Positions 4,739 to 5,025 of a stretch of DNA of 5,025 nucleotides are shown here, one piece after another. How positions within the stretch are numbered: the first letter of the stretch is position 1; every line of letters begins with the position of its first letter. The stretch is from Candidatus Zymogenus sp. (lineage in GTDB: Bacteria; Desulfobacterota; Zymogenia; Zymogenales; Zymogenaceae): positions 1-5,025 of the forward strand of contig JAUWME010000206.1 in assembly GCA_030613285.1 (NCBI GenBank), read 5' to 3'. A model generated the notes under the pieces. The model saw only the letters and a list, made by a program, of their open reading frames with translations. It had not been told where the DNA came from and searched no databases. Position numbers and translations under genes: made by a program.

Positions 4739-5025
4739 ATTTGTAGATGATCTCGAACTCGACTCTTCTGTTCTTGATCCTACCTGCTTCAGTGGCATTA
4801 CTCTCAGCTGGCATGTATTCACCCCAGCTTACAGTCGTAAGCCTTTCTTCAGGAACTTCGTAAAGTGTAAGGGCATCTTTTACACTATCTGCCCTTTTCT
4901 GACCGAGCCAGCAGTTATACTTCTCGGTTCCGATTGAACATGTATGTCCCTGAATTTCTACGTTTACATCCTCATACCTTAACATGGTATCAGCCATATG
5001 GTAAAGGATAGGATAGAATTCTGGT
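4737..5025 (-). CDS. OmpA-family protein, C-terminal peptidoglycan-binding domain (5' end outside window)
   Basis: The last 95 residues are visible; the frame is open at the right edge, so the ATG at 4997 is internal. The sequence matches the OmpA/Pal/MotB C-terminal domain, which binds peptidoglycan in the periplasm and tethers the outer membrane to the wall. Diagnostic parts are VEIQGHT, YN-x6-KRAD-x-VKDAL, RLTTVSWGE, and the closing GRIKNRRVEFEI. The position normally holding Asp in GHTD is Cys (GHTC), and a second Cys lies nine residues later (YNC). The Arg of the RRA/KRA motif is kept. Asp and Arg at these two sites are known contacts for diaminopimelate in OmpA. The N-terminal part (beta-barrel, lipoprotein or other) cannot be seen, so the full protein could be OmpA-like or Pal-like. 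Two intrinsic terminators end its transcript. Confidence 0.9.
   Translation of the reverse strand, partial: PEFYPILYHMADTMLRYEDVNVEIQGHTCSIGTEKYNCWLGQKRADSVKDALTLYEVPEERLTTVSWGEYMPAESNATEAGRIKNRRVEFEIIYK

Noticed and set aside
4610..4822. Minus-strand frame spanning the OmpA 3' end and the terminators
   Set aside because: It reads through two intrinsic terminators and overlaps the OmpA and ThiF-like frames; its translation is Ser/Lys-rich with no domain.
1..5025. CRISPR array, tRNA, insertion sequence or attachment site
   Set aside because: No spaced direct repeats, cloverleaf, transposase motif or flanking inverted repeats were seen on either strand.

Overview
The window looks like chromosomal DNA of a Gram-negative bacterium. 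The evidence is the C-terminal peptidoglycan-binding domain of an OmpA-type protein, three genes with lipoprotein-type N-termini, an envelope-type CapA metallophosphatase and sigma70-like promoter hexamers. The family versions seen (cysteine-free ThiF-like E1, HerA-like ATPase lacking an N-terminal barrel, OmpA domain with GHTC) remind me of Desulfobacterota/deltaproteobacterial genomes, but this is an impression from memory. There are no rRNA or tRNA genes and no complete mobile element to test it.

Layout from left to right: (1) 1-691, minus strand: N-terminal 230 residues of a HerA/DUF87-like P-loop ATPase, running off the left edge. (2) 692-792: short gap with an AT-rich perfect hairpin. 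(3) 793-1941, minus: CapA/PGA_cap-family metallophosphatase lipoprotein. (4) 1942-2093: divergent intergenic region with a good plus-strand promoter whose -10 is part of a palindrome that also reads TATAAT on the other strand. (5) 2094-3083, plus: an unrecognised lipoprotein with a His motif and a Cys motif arranged as in clan CD (caspase/gingipain/CHAT-like) cysteine peptidases. (6) 3084-3266: convergent gap with a composite hairpin and a small, stop-interrupted ORF that overlaps the end of the previous gene by ATGA. (7) 3267-3752 and 3762-4631, minus: a tight two-gene unit, with a cysteine-free ThiF/MoeB/HesA-like adenylyltransferase first and a small TPR-type lipoprotein second. (8) 4632-4736: intergenic region with two tandem intrinsic terminators and a -10 box for the ThiF unit. 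(9) 4737-5025, minus: the C-terminal end of an OmpA-family protein, running off the right edge.

The genes do not form one obvious pathway. Most products are envelope-associated (CapA lipoprotein, putative clan CD lipoprotein, TPR lipoprotein, OmpA domain). The ThiF-like enzyme and the HerA-like ATPase are presumably cytoplasmic. The best candidate for something undescribed is the 329-residue plus-strand lipoprotein. Its strand/His/strand/Cys pattern suggests a surface- or periplasm-anchored caspase-like hydrolase, divergently transcribed from capA through overlapping promoters.
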